From a virus: 34,878 nt of DNA. Where the stretch lies: positions 1 to 34,878 of IMG/VR virus record IMGVR_UViG_3300027977_000106, one strand, 5' to 3'. The stretch's first letter is position 1. Every line of letters begins with the position of its first letter. Under the pieces are notes generated by a model. It did no database searches, was not told where the DNA came from, and saw nothing but the letters and a program-made list of their open reading frames with translations. Shown here one piece after another: positions 22,925 through 29,378 of the stretch. The position numbers and the translations under genes are program-made.

Positions 22925-23500
22925 TCAATTGATTGGCTTTGCTTTGTTTTTCGCCGTCTTAACTTGTTCGCCATCGAAAGCCGCAAGTGTGGCGATTGTT
23001 AATTTCTCCAGCGAAACAGTACTTACCAGCTTTTTTGTTATATCGATTCCGGCTGTATCGCACTCGGAAAACTCTTTGTAAACGTACCATGTCTCGGATT
23101 CAGGCATTGCATCACGCAAGTATGTAAGTAGTTCAATGTCCTCGAAATCCGAGATTACAAAAACTGCGTTTTCGTTCTCTGTTGCGATCGGTTGAATCTT
23201 GTCGTGTGACAATAGATTGAGCAGACATGGCTTGCCGAAAAAGTCCTGTAAAACGCGAGTTGTATTCGAAACAATTTCACGAAGTTCCTTGTACTTCGTC
23301 AAACAATGTTCTACTCCGTATCGATCGAGTAGCGATTGCACTTTTGATCCACTTGCGGCGATCACTGGATTCTGCCGGCGAATGATATCGATCACGATAT
23401 CTTCCATTCGCAGTTGAACACAACCGCGATCGCGAACCAATATCTCCGCTACAGATCTTTTGTCTGTTCGCCCTTTACCGTACAAGGCAATGATCTTCAC
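22925..23500 (-). CDS. dNMP-kinase-like protein with degenerate P-loop
   Basis: The 191-residue protein follows the layout of phage deoxynucleoside monophosphate kinases: start strand and loop (KIIALYGKGRTDKRSVAEIL), a helix with MEDIVIDIIRRQNPVI, a segment YGVEHCLTKYKELREIV then TTRVLQDFFG, which corresponds to the family's 'RxxLQxxG' region, a strand NAVFVISDFED, and a late LVSTVSLEKL. The expected GxxxxGKS/T nucleotide-binding loop reads GKGRTDKRS, with GK moved and KR in place of GK, so kinase activity is doubtful. It may be a regulator or a decoy derived from the kinase. ATGA overlap with the nuclease gene upstream. Confidence 0.6.
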   Translation of the reverse strand: MKIIALYGKGRTDKRSVAEILVRDRGCVQLRMEDIVIDIIRRQNPVIAASGSKVQSLLDRYGVEHCLTKYKELREIVSNTTRVLQDFFGKPCLLNLLSHDKIQPIATENENAVFVISDFEDIELLTYLRDAMPESETWYVYKEFSECDTAGIDITKKLVSTVSLEKLTIATLAAFDGEQVKTAKNKAKPIN

Positions 23501-23934
23501 GCTTTTTCTCCGTAAATAATTTCCTTCCAGCCACCATCTGGCAGATGTCCGAACATCCGAAAAGTAAACATCGGAAAAGACTCTCCAGCTACCTTAAACT
23601 TCACATCGGCATCATCTTCTTTTAAGATGTTGCCGCGAGCGTCGCAAGTCTTCACTTCATGGAATTCGAGCGAATCATCTGAAAGTTGCACAAAAAAATC
23701 AGGTCGATACCATGATTGATCAGCTAATCGAAGGCCAAAAGATTCGTATCTAAACGCAATGACTGTCCCAAGTAGTTTTTGTTCGGTTAGCCATTTCGCG
23801 TAAGCTTGTTCCGTTAAATTCATCTGACCCAAAAGCTTTGATCTTGCGTTAGATGCTTTGCCTTTTTTCCAGCGTTGTTTGTCTTTTTTGTCTTCGTTTT
23901 GAAGCCACTGCTCAAGTAGATTCTTCTTTTTCAT
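23497..23934 (-). CDS. PD-(D/E)XK nuclease (DUF1064-like)
   Basis: The 145-residue protein has a basic N-terminus and the nuclease signature WYRPDFFVQL...EFHEVKTC, with Asp79 and the E93-V-K95 pair as the metal site. This is the layout of small phage PD-(D/E)XK nucleases of the DUF1064 kind, thought to act in recombination or Holliday-junction resolution. It overlaps the upstream gene by 23 bases and is coupled to the kinase-like gene by ATGA. Confidence 0.78.
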   Translation of the reverse strand: MKKKNLLEQWLQNEDKKDKQRWKKGKASNARSKLLGQMNLTEQAYAKWLTEQKLLGTVIAFRYESFGLRLADQSWYRPDFFVQLSDDSLEFHEVKTCDARGNILKEDDADVKFKVAGESFPMFTFRMFGHLPDGGWKEIIYGEKA

Positions 23935-24316
23935 ATTGCAAACACTGAATAAGGATATTCAGTTCCTTTGCCGACAAAGGCCCGCGAATTTCGTGTCTAA
24001 ACGCGACAGATCCATAACAGTAAACAACTGACCAAAGTTGCTGAAAGCAGTGCCAAAAAACTAACTCAATGTTGTTGCAGATTACAAACTTGTATTCACA
24101 CGCAAATTCCGGCTCGCCAATGATCGCCAAGCCATCTCCGTAATCAGGCTCGAATCCAAGCTCTAGTAATTGCTCATGGCTAATTGGTTCTTGCATTTCT
24201 TCTTCTGTTTCTCGATTAGCGATCTCTTCTCGCAGCATTGCCTTGGCAATCCTTGTTTCTGCCTCAAGCTCGATAATCCGAGATCGTAAAATAGAGATTT
24301 CGTTTTTAATACTCAT
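23912..24316 (-). CDS. Early-type protein with N-terminal coiled coil
   Basis: The 134-residue protein starts with a coiled coil (ISILRSRIIELEAETRIAK and on to about residue 40), then an acidic linker, then a compact domain with CEYKFVICNNIELVFWHCFQQLW (about 73-95) that is unusually rich in Cys, Trp and Phe. I know no family. ATG at 24316 overlaps the upstream TGA, and the end overlaps the nuclease gene by 23 bases, so the three are one unit. Confidence 0.62.
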   Translation of the reverse strand: MSIKNEISILRSRIIELEAETRIAKAMLREEIANRETEEEMQEPISHEQLLELGFEPDYGDGLAIIGEPEFACEYKFVICNNIELVFWHCFQQLWSVVYCYGSVAFRHEIRGPLSAKELNILIQCLQYEKEEST

Positions 24317-24642
24317 TGTTTACCTTCCCGGCCTGTGGATTCAGTATCCACAGTCTCAACAAGTTCGCCAAAGCAGTTTGCACCAGCTCCACCAGCAAGC
24401 GAAACGCAATTCATGACTCGATCCGTTCCGTTTTTGTTGACAATAAAACTACCGTCGCCGTCAGCAACATAAAGAGTTTTCAAGCCAATGCCTTGAACTG
24501 GTTGGTGGCTCAATCCAAGAGGTTCGCTGTAGCTCTGCATGTCCACATAGACTTTCATTCGTCCGTGACCAAGCAAAACAAGCTTTTCGAGTCGCTTATG
24601 CAATTCTGCTACGCTCATGCCGTTAATTCTTTTCCTGGCCAT
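24313..24642 (-). CDS. Small phage protein of unknown function
   Basis: The 109-residue product begins MARKRINGMSVAELHKRLEK followed by GHGRMKVYVDMQ. This 'SVxEL..L..L...kVyv' opening is common in small uncharacterised phage and plasmid proteins. The rest has GIGLKTLYVADGDG and a Gly-rich LAGGAGANCFGEL stretch. No catalytic motif is visible. ATG at 24642 overlaps the DUF6527 stop as TGATG, preferred over the upstream start at 24654. Confidence 0.6.
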   Translation of the reverse strand: MARKRINGMSVAELHKRLEKLVLLGHGRMKVYVDMQSYSEPLGLSHQPVQGIGLKTLYVADGDGSFIVNKNGTDRVMNCVSLAGGAGANCFGELVETVDTESTGREGKQ

Positions 24643-24908
24643 CACTCCTCCCAATCTGGTAAATCAACAGTCTGCCCTCTGAGGCCATGGGTGCAATCAC
24701 CCAAGAACTGAATCTTTCCGTCTGTCACAAACGAATGGCAAATATCATCAAGCCTGTCTGGTGAAGTGTAATTCGCTTTGACCAAAATCGATGGTGTGAA
24801 TGTCGGCTTATCAAGGCTTCCGTTCCATCCCCATTGGGCCCCGACTGAGTTCTTCTCTCGGACGCCAACCGCATGCAGGCATCCACAACCAGGACATTCG
24901 AATAGCAC
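24642..24908 (-). CDS. DUF6527 family protein
   Basis: The 88-residue protein shows the family's conserved string in order: FECPGCGCLHAVGV (zinc-like CxxC plus His), WGWNGSLDKPTFTPSI, DDICHSFVTDGKIQFLGD, and CTHGLRGQTVDLPDW. These small proteins are widespread in phages; their function is not established. It probably starts at GTG 24908 with a weak GGGA site. It is the first gene after the structured noncoding region. Confidence 0.82.
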   Translation of the reverse strand: MLFECPGCGCLHAVGVREKNSVGAQWGWNGSLDKPTFTPSILVKANYTSPDRLDDICHSFVTDGKIQFLGDCTHGLRGQTVDLPDWEE

Positions 24909-24949
24909 GTTCCCATTTTCTGTCTCTTTTCACTTTGCCATGCGTCCTA

Positions 24950-25604
24950 CCCCCCCCAACCTGCGGACAGGTCATCTTGTGTTTCAATTCAGTTTTAGTG
25001 ATCTTCTAATTTCACGAACACGCCCTGCGTCTCCACGACACTCAAAGTGGCTGAACAGGAATGATGATTCCTCTAGTGCTTCAAAACGCGGCACTCTCTC
25101 CGCCCGTCACGGTCTCCATGCTCCGCACCCACCGTTCGCTGCTGTCAGTCATGGCCCCGGCGACGATCTAAGCAATCGGTCTCGTCGCTCCACTTACTCG
25201 GTATTTTCAGTCAGTACCGAGGATTGCTAGTGCTCAATCGATCGGGCAGGATTCGAACCTGCTGCTTGCAGTCTCACGTCGCTAGCGATCTCGTTTGCTC
25301 TAGCGCCGAATTCACACTGGCGACCCAGTTTCGGTTTTAACGTCACAAGCCGTAGCTATTGGCGTGTCCCACCACGCCGCCGATCGCCACGCCAGATTTG
25401 GACGGCGTCACCCTGTCGCGATACTACGCCTTCGAGCCGTCACGACTGCCGGACATCTCAGCGCGGATCTGGTCTTCCGCTGCATAGCATTCATTACTGA
25501 TTGCTAGCCGTTACTTCTTTCACCCCTCCCGCGCAGTGGACTATTAAAAAACTGTGATCCACTACCGCGCCACCGCGCACTAGATAAAGCCATCTACTGC
25601 TTTA
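24950..25604 (-). ncRNA. Candidate large structured RNA
   Basis: About 650 bases between two minus-strand genes hold no supported coding sequence. Many perfect stems can be drawn on the minus strand. TAAAGC/GCTTTA spans 25604-25585. AGTGGA/TCCACT plus GCGC/GCGC spans 25570-25531. GCGGA/TCCGC spans 25480-25463. GACGGC/GCCGTC spans 25441-25401. GGCGTG/CACGCC spans 25378-25361. CTCGGTA/TACCGAG (25221-25197) sits inside CTAGCAATC/GATTGC-TTAG (25230-25168). AGGAAT/ATTCCT (25072-25057) has a CATC loop. GACCTG/CAGGTT (24973-24958) has a UCCG tetraloop. The stretch looks more GC-rich than its surroundings. Large ornate RNAs of phages (GOLLD and ROOL classes) are of this size and are often linked to tRNA-like elements, but I cannot verify homology. 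Confidence 0.5.
25238..25386 (-). ncRNA. tRNA-like element with enlarged central domain
   Basis: On the minus strand a perfect T arm (GCAGG-TTCGAAT-CCTGC, 25262-25246) is followed by CCGATCG and A (25245-25238), which pairs over all seven bases with CGATCGG at 25386-25380. A D-arm-like hairpin (GCGT or GGCGTG with CACGCC) follows the 5' strand. In place of a 17-base anticodon arm there are about 85 bases, closed by GCTTG/CAAGC (25350-25346 with 25268-25264) and holding two hairpins: CCGAA-ACTGG-GTCG-CCAGT...TTCGG and CGCTAG/CTAGCG. No CCA is encoded. It could instead be a phage attachment core copied from a tRNA 3' end, plus a chance acceptor match. Confidence 0.4.
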
Positions 25605-25817
25605 GCCACAACCATGAAACGAATCGAAGTCATCTTCGCCGGTGTCTGGTCGCGTTGGCTTTGTCTTATTCTCAAAAATCACTGCTGCCTCCGAAAGATT
25701 CTTCACGGCAATTTTCAAGTGAGTTGGTAGCCTATCAACTTCAGCTTCAGTAAAAAAGTTCTTTACCTTAATAGCCGCGTTGTTCAGATTGATCTGTGCT
25801 TGTGCGTAATCCGGCAT
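25602..25817 (-). CDS. Small early-type protein, unknown
   Basis: The 71-residue product is helical at the N-terminus (YAQAQINLNNAAIKVKNFF), has a middle with LPTHLKIAVKNLSEAAVIF, and an acidic end with GEDDFDSFHGCG. It has no motif I know. The ATG has a GGAGAGA ribosome binding site just upstream. It is the last gene before the structured noncoding region; its TAA lies in the first hairpin of that region. Confidence 0.6.
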   Translation of the reverse strand: MPDYAQAQINLNNAAIKVKNFFTEAEVDRLPTHLKIAVKNLSEAAVIFENKTKPTRPDTGEDDFDSFHGCG

Positions 25818-25841
25818 AATTCTCTCCGCATGTATCTTAAA

Positions 25842-26261
25842 TCACTGACAACACTTGCAGTAATCTCTACCGCAAAGGTATGAAAAGTCGCCATCGGAAT
25901 GAGCTTCCATGTTGCAAAACTTGCATCTGCGTTCAATTTCTTTTCTGTCGTTTTCCTTCTTAACAAAACGATGCTTACATTTCTCTTTAACTGGTTCGCT
26001 GTTAACAAGCCAACCATCGCTGATCGCCTCTTTCTTCAGTGCCTCAACGTCAAAGTCTTCATTAACATAGCGATAAAACGAGATCAGACACCTAAGTCCC
26101 TTTTTGATTTCGTATTCTGGATCGGTAGACGTTATTTCGTGATCAAAAATCCGAAACAAGCTACTACTTGGAACGTGATTCAAAAAGTAGGTTCTTGCAA
26201 GTTCGATAGTGACCTTACCATCTGGCTTTCTGACAACGTATAGAAATGTCGTTTCAATCAT
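25842..26261 (-). CDS. Protein with C-terminal zinc-ribbon
   Basis: The 139-residue protein starts with beta-like IETTFLYVVRKPDGKVTIEL, has a helical middle, and ends in a cysteine and histidine-rich domain: CKHRF near residue 93, RRCKFCNMEAHS near 112-123, and LCGRDYCKCCQ at the end. The CxxH/CxxC spacing suggests a small zinc ribbon, perhaps for nucleic-acid or protein binding. Unrecognised family. The ATG overlaps the upstream stop (ATGA). Confidence 0.62.
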   Translation of the reverse strand: MIETTFLYVVRKPDGKVTIELARTYFLNHVPSSSLFRIFDHEITSTDPEYEIKKGLRCLISFYRYVNEDFDVEALKKEAISDGWLVNSEPVKEKCKHRFVKKENDRKEIERRCKFCNMEAHSDGDFSYLCGRDYCKCCQ

Positions 26262-26716
26262 TTTTTCCACCATTTTTTTGATTCTCGAATGCCATCGAGC
26301 AGCTTCGGGTTACAGTTTCTGAACTTTCCTACAGAGGTCACTAGCAAGCAAACATCATTGACTGATGCCGCGTAGCTTGCAAATTCTTTGAGTCCTTCTA
26401 GAACAAGCGACAACGCTTCCCACTCTTTACCGTCCAGTAGTTTGTCTTCAGTTGTAAACTGAACAAGCCTGATCTTGCGATAAAATTTGCATCCATCGGC
26501 GATCATGTTCTTCAGTTGGTCTTTGCCTGTTTTTCGCTTGTACTTGGTCGAGATGCGTTTGCGAATCTTATTCAATGACAAACGTGTTTTCCAAAAAACA
26601 AAGTCACTCTCTCGTAACCAGGCTCGTATTTCTTCGAGCTGCTTATCGTCGAGTACCTTAAGTGGTGGATTGTTACGCTTCCAAGATGGTGTTTTTGTTG
26701 CTTTTGTCTTGTTCAT
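26258..26716 (-). CDS. Basic helical protein of unknown function
   Basis: The 152-residue protein is strongly basic and helical: NKTKATKTPSWKRNNPP at the start, KIRKRISTKYKRKTGKDQL near residues 50-70, and LDGIRESKKWWKK at the end, with a more neutral core (LSLVLEGLKEFASYAASVND). The charge suggests nucleic-acid binding. I favour the ATG at 26716; ATG 26728 and TTG 26746 are in frame, none with a strong ribosome site. A 70-base T-rich gap on the minus strand precedes it. Confidence 0.58.
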   Translation of the reverse strand: MNKTKATKTPSWKRNNPPLKVLDDKQLEEIRAWLRESDFVFWKTRLSLNKIRKRISTKYKRKTGKDQLKNMIADGCKFYRKIRLVQFTTEDKLLDGKEWEALSLVLEGLKEFASYAASVNDVCLLVTSVGKFRNCNPKLLDGIRESKKWWKK

Positions 26717-26817
26717 TGCGATACCCATCGAATAAGCCAGATCCAAGTTAAAACGTTAAGCAAAAGGGCAGCAAAAAAAACAAAAGAAAAAGCACAACGC
26801 AAGCAAATTGCTACGAC

Positions 26818-27936
26818 TCATTTTGTCAGTGTTCCCATGAAATAGTGTCCTTTTGCGTCACAGCTGACGAACCTTCCCCACTGCAACAGATAGGTCGCAG
26901 AAAAGCCGTTGATCAAAGTTTCTGGACGGTCACCAACTGGTGACGATACGCCGCTGATTCTATGCAACTGTTCGTATTGCTCGCCGTCATGGAAGCACTT
27001 AACGCAGAACAATCGGCTAATCAAATCCTCTGCGTCTTGGTAGGTAAAAGGCTGTATCTTACCAACTGGTGGGTCATACACTTGGCAGATCGGGTATCCT
27101 TGACCAGTTAAGTCGTACCATGGATACACGTTTGCCCCTGGAGCGATCAAGCAGCGTTTCAACTCGCTGTATCGCCAATCTCTTCCAAGACCGTTCGCAA
27201 ATCGAGCTAACAAGCCGCGATCAACATCATCGTATTCTGCATCTCGCCAAAGGATCTCGGGCCGGCTTTCGAAACAAGATTCAAGAATGCTTTTGCCGGC
27301 AACAACTCGCTCTTGTTGATGCTTGATGTCGTCTGTGATTTTCCGTCGAAAGAATAGACCTGGTTCGCTGTAGGTTCGATCGCTGATCTTGTGAATCTTT
27401 ATCCAATCGTGTTCTTTGTTTCGAGTACAAAATTCGTCGGTCGGAAGGATCAATTCTTTGCGACGATCGACTAACCTATATCCAGTCCCGCAATCTGGTA
27501 CCACATACGCTTGCATCTGCGAAAACGTTCTATCTTCACACTCAAATATATAGTTCATTAGCTTATCTATTTGAAACTGACCAATCGCTCTCACGAATTT
27601 TGAGATGATCCATACTTCGCTTTCTCTGTTCCGAAAACGAAAAGTTCTGCTAAGCCGATCATCTTCCTCGTTGGATAAGAATTCGAAATCTTCTTGAGTT
27701 TTTATATCGATCCAACCATCTTCCAGATAGCTGGAAAAGTCTTGCTTCTCGATTTCTTGCGTTGAAGCGACTAAGTCTTCAGCCTTAGCCATGATGCAAA
27801 TCTTGTGGAGTTCGTTCTTCTCGCAGATCGCAAAGACCTCATCATCAATTGTGCCCCATTGCCAACCTTTGCTGTCCTTAACGAAGACATCCATGGTTCG
27901 GCCACTCGCTAACAAAACTTTATCCGTTGGGTTCAT
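26818..27936 (-). CDS. Large early-type protein, unrecognised
   Basis: The 372-residue protein is the largest of the unrecognised early genes. The first 130 residues alternate strands and acidic loops (WQWGTIDDEVFAICEKNE, then DGWIDIKTQEDFEFLSNEEDD). The second half has several Trp, Tyr and Cys patches (VDRGLLARFANGLGRDWRY, ANVYPWYDLTGQGYPI, SRLFCVKCFHDGEQYEQ). No nucleotide-binding or nuclease motif is visible. It overlaps the upstream gene by 17 bases. The context, after replication genes and before late genes, is where phages often keep host-takeover or anti-defence proteins; that is inference only. Confidence 0.65.
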   Translation of the reverse strand: MNPTDKVLLASGRTMDVFVKDSKGWQWGTIDDEVFAICEKNELHKICIMAKAEDLVASTQEIEKQDFSSYLEDGWIDIKTQEDFEFLSNEEDDRLSRTFRFRNRESEVWIISKFVRAIGQFQIDKLMNYIFECEDRTFSQMQAYVVPDCGTGYRLVDRRKELILPTDEFCTRNKEHDWIKIHKISDRTYSEPGLFFRRKITDDIKHQQERVVAGKSILESCFESRPEILWRDAEYDDVDRGLLARFANGLGRDWRYSELKRCLIAPGANVYPWYDLTGQGYPICQVYDPPVGKIQPFTYQDAEDLISRLFCVKCFHDGEQYEQLHRISGVSSPVGDRPETLINGFSATYLLQWGRFVSCDAKGHYFMGTLTK

Positions 27937-28447
27937 TGTTATTCAGTACCTTAATAGAAAACTTTTCTGAATTTAGAAAATCGCAAAGATCTTGCATTGT
28001 TATCGAATAATCCAAGCACTCACCACTGAATAGTTCATCCGTATAAAGAAGCGACGGTATCCATCTTCGTAATTCACGACTCCACCTGATTGACATCACG
28101 TTTCCAAGCTTGTCTTTCAGCATCCATGTCAAATTTGTATCCAAACTTTTGTAAGCGACTGTCACGTTGTAGCCTACAAAGCTGTTTTCGGTTTTCTTTA
28201 TTTCAACTTCGTAGCGCTTGTGTTGCCAAAGAAAGGAAAAGTGGTTGCAATCACCTGGGATATCTGCTATTTCGCAGTACATGTAACACTGCGAATCTTC
28301 GCCCATGTGCATGATCAATCCGTGAATATTTTCAAACTTAATGAAAACTCCGATTCCTGTGTTTGTTTCTTTGTCTAGAAAGCGGGCAAACTTACACTTG
28401 CCCTGATCTGATTCATTTGGCAATCGCCACATTACTTCATCGGTCAT
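27920..28447 (-). CDS. Early-type protein, unknown
   Basis: The 175-residue protein has a beta-rich N-terminal half with aromatic strands (KCKFARFLDKETNTGIGVFI, about residues 17-36, and QCYMYCEIADIPGD) and a second half with LTWMLKDKLGNVMSIRWS and a helical end. No membrane segment or motif is recognised. It starts MTDEVMWRLPNES and overlaps the upstream Arg-rich gene by 11 bases and the downstream gene by 17, so it belongs to one operon. Confidence 0.62.
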   Translation of the reverse strand: MTDEVMWRLPNESDQGKCKFARFLDKETNTGIGVFIKFENIHGLIMHMGEDSQCYMYCEIADIPGDCNHFSFLWQHKRYEVEIKKTENSFVGYNVTVAYKSLDTNLTWMLKDKLGNVMSIRWSRELRRWIPSLLYTDELFSGECLDYSITMQDLCDFLNSEKFSIKVLNNNEPNG

Positions 28448-28727
28448 GTGTTGACCCTTTCAGGACAAAAGCAATCATCCAGTCAAACGCCTGCGATGGT
28501 AAAGCAAAACTTTGTTTAGTAGCTCGAATCAGGAATCCGTTTTTTCCTTCGAGATAAACGTTCCAGAAAAAAAAACGATCATCTCGGCAAGCAAGTAGGT
28601 AGCCAACTCGCATTCGCATTCGGCTGTTACGAATTTTGTCGTCGCGAACCCTACGACGCTCTTTCATTAGTCGTAGTCCGACGCGAAGCGATCGCCGAAA
28701 ACAGTATGGGTATGGCTCGTCGCTCAT
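28437..28727 (-). CDS. Arg-rich small protein
   Basis: The 96-residue product is very basic in its first half (CFRRSLRVGLRLMKERRRVRD, about residues 9-29, then RMRMRVGYLLACRDDRFFFW) and ends in a more neutral region. It could bind nucleic acid or an acidic host protein. I know no family. ATG at 28727 lies 10 bases after the upstream stop and behind a GAGAGA purine stretch; a GTG at 28754 is possible but would overlap the membrane-protein gene. Confidence 0.58.
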   Translation of the reverse strand: MSDEPYPYCFRRSLRVGLRLMKERRRVRDDKIRNSRMRMRVGYLLACRDDRFFFWNVYLEGKNGFLIRATKQSFALPSQAFDWMIAFVLKGSTHDR

Positions 28728-28737
28728 GTTCGTCTCT

Positions 28738-28944
28738 CTATTTATCCGAATCACAAAAAGCCTCTACCGCGGTCGCTGTGCCTGCTCCAAGCACAATCAC
28801 TAATCCGCAGAACAAAACAAAACCCTCAAATGCACCAATCATTTGATGCCTCTGACCGGGCTCTTGTTGGAAAAGCCAGTAAAAGCCAGCTAGCCCCAAA
28901 CACAACAAGCAAAGACCGAATATCCCCTGTGACAATCGTTTCAT
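28738..28944 (-). CDS. Small two-span membrane protein
   Basis: The 68-residue protein has two hydrophobic helices: about residues 7-25 (GIFGLCLLCLGLAGFYWLF) and 36-61 (IGAFEGFVLFCGLVIVLGAG), joined by a polar loop with EPGQRHQ. Holin-like topology, but its place among early genes argues for another envelope role, such as superinfection exclusion (inference). ATG at 28944 overlaps the upstream stop (ATGA). Confidence 0.6.
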   Translation of the reverse strand: MKRLSQGIFGLCLLCLGLAGFYWLFQQEPGQRHQMIGAFEGFVLFCGLVIVLGAGTATAVEAFCDSDK

Positions 28945-29228
28945 TTTTTTCTGAGCCTCTTCGCAGTGGTTACCAGTTTTCGAGACTTTGGTACTGGGGG
29001 AGACGGAGCTGGAACCAAAAACTGGAACTCAACCACATTAGGGGGCTTTGCTCGAATCGATCGAACCGAAATGGAAACGTCCATTCGTTTGGCTTTGCGC
29101 CGCAGAGCGTTAATAAAGCCAACTGTCGAGCAGTAGTAATCAACCCCCTGTTGTGCTCGATGGACTTCCCCGTCAGTCCACTGGTCGTAAGGATACTTAG
29201 CACTTCTGTCGGGTATCGTAAAGTTCAT
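28941..29228 (-). CDS. First early gene left of the putative origin
   Basis: The 95-residue basic protein starts MNFTIPDRSAKYPYDQWTDG, continues with VDYYCSTVGFINALRRKAKRMDVSI and ends in a Pro and Lys-rich tail (PAPSPPVPKSRKLV). The mix of an acidic-aromatic start and basic helical middle could bind DNA, but no family is recognised. I use the second of two adjacent ATGs because GAGG lies 5 bases before it. It is the first gene after the 420-base intergenic region and probably starts the leftward early operon. Confidence 0.6.
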   Translation of the reverse strand: MNFTIPDRSAKYPYDQWTDGEVHRAQQGVDYYCSTVGFINALRRKAKRMDVSISVRSIRAKPPNVVEFQFLVPAPSPPVPKSRKLVTTAKRLRKK

Positions 29229-29272
29229 CATTTCCTCAATTCTTGTGTCTTCGCCCAGCACACTTGCGGAAC

Positions 29273-29300
29273 ACTATAAGTATCTATTCGCCGAGCACAA
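29273..29300 (-). promoter_or_regulatory. Possible sigma-70 promoter for the leftward early operon
   Basis: On the minus strand TTGTGC (29300-29295) and TATAGT (29278-29273) are 16 bases apart, about 45 bases before the first early gene. The -10 box matches five of six consensus bases; the -35 box matches only its TTG and is weak. The location directly downstream of a terminator makes a promoter here necessary in principle. Confidence 0.4.
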
Positions 29301-29378
29301 CCAAAGTACACCCAAGAAACACATTTTTTTGCAGAAATTTTGCATACCCCCTCTTTTAACGGTGATAGGTGCCGATCT

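Noticed and set aside
24778-25230. Plus-strand open frame of 150 codons across the DUF6527 gene and the noncoding region
   Set aside because: It is antisense to a recognised gene, has no ribosome binding site that I can see, and its product is a low-complexity Ser, Arg, His and Pro mix. No other plus-strand gene is supported in the window.
25238-25311. Ordinary 73-76 base tRNA ending at the T arm
   Set aside because: Placing the 5' end at normal distance gives no seven-base acceptor stem and no anticodon stem with a seven-base loop.
25238-25386. Transfer-messenger RNA
   Set aside because: A GCAAACGA string resembling the start of a tag and a tRNA-like end are present, but the frame has no stop before the T arm, the usual GG...GGGGGC 5' end is absent and the length is far too short.
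26747-26817. Terminator in the T-rich gap before the basic helical protein gene
   Set aside because: There are long T runs on the minus strand but no stem of convincing length just before them.
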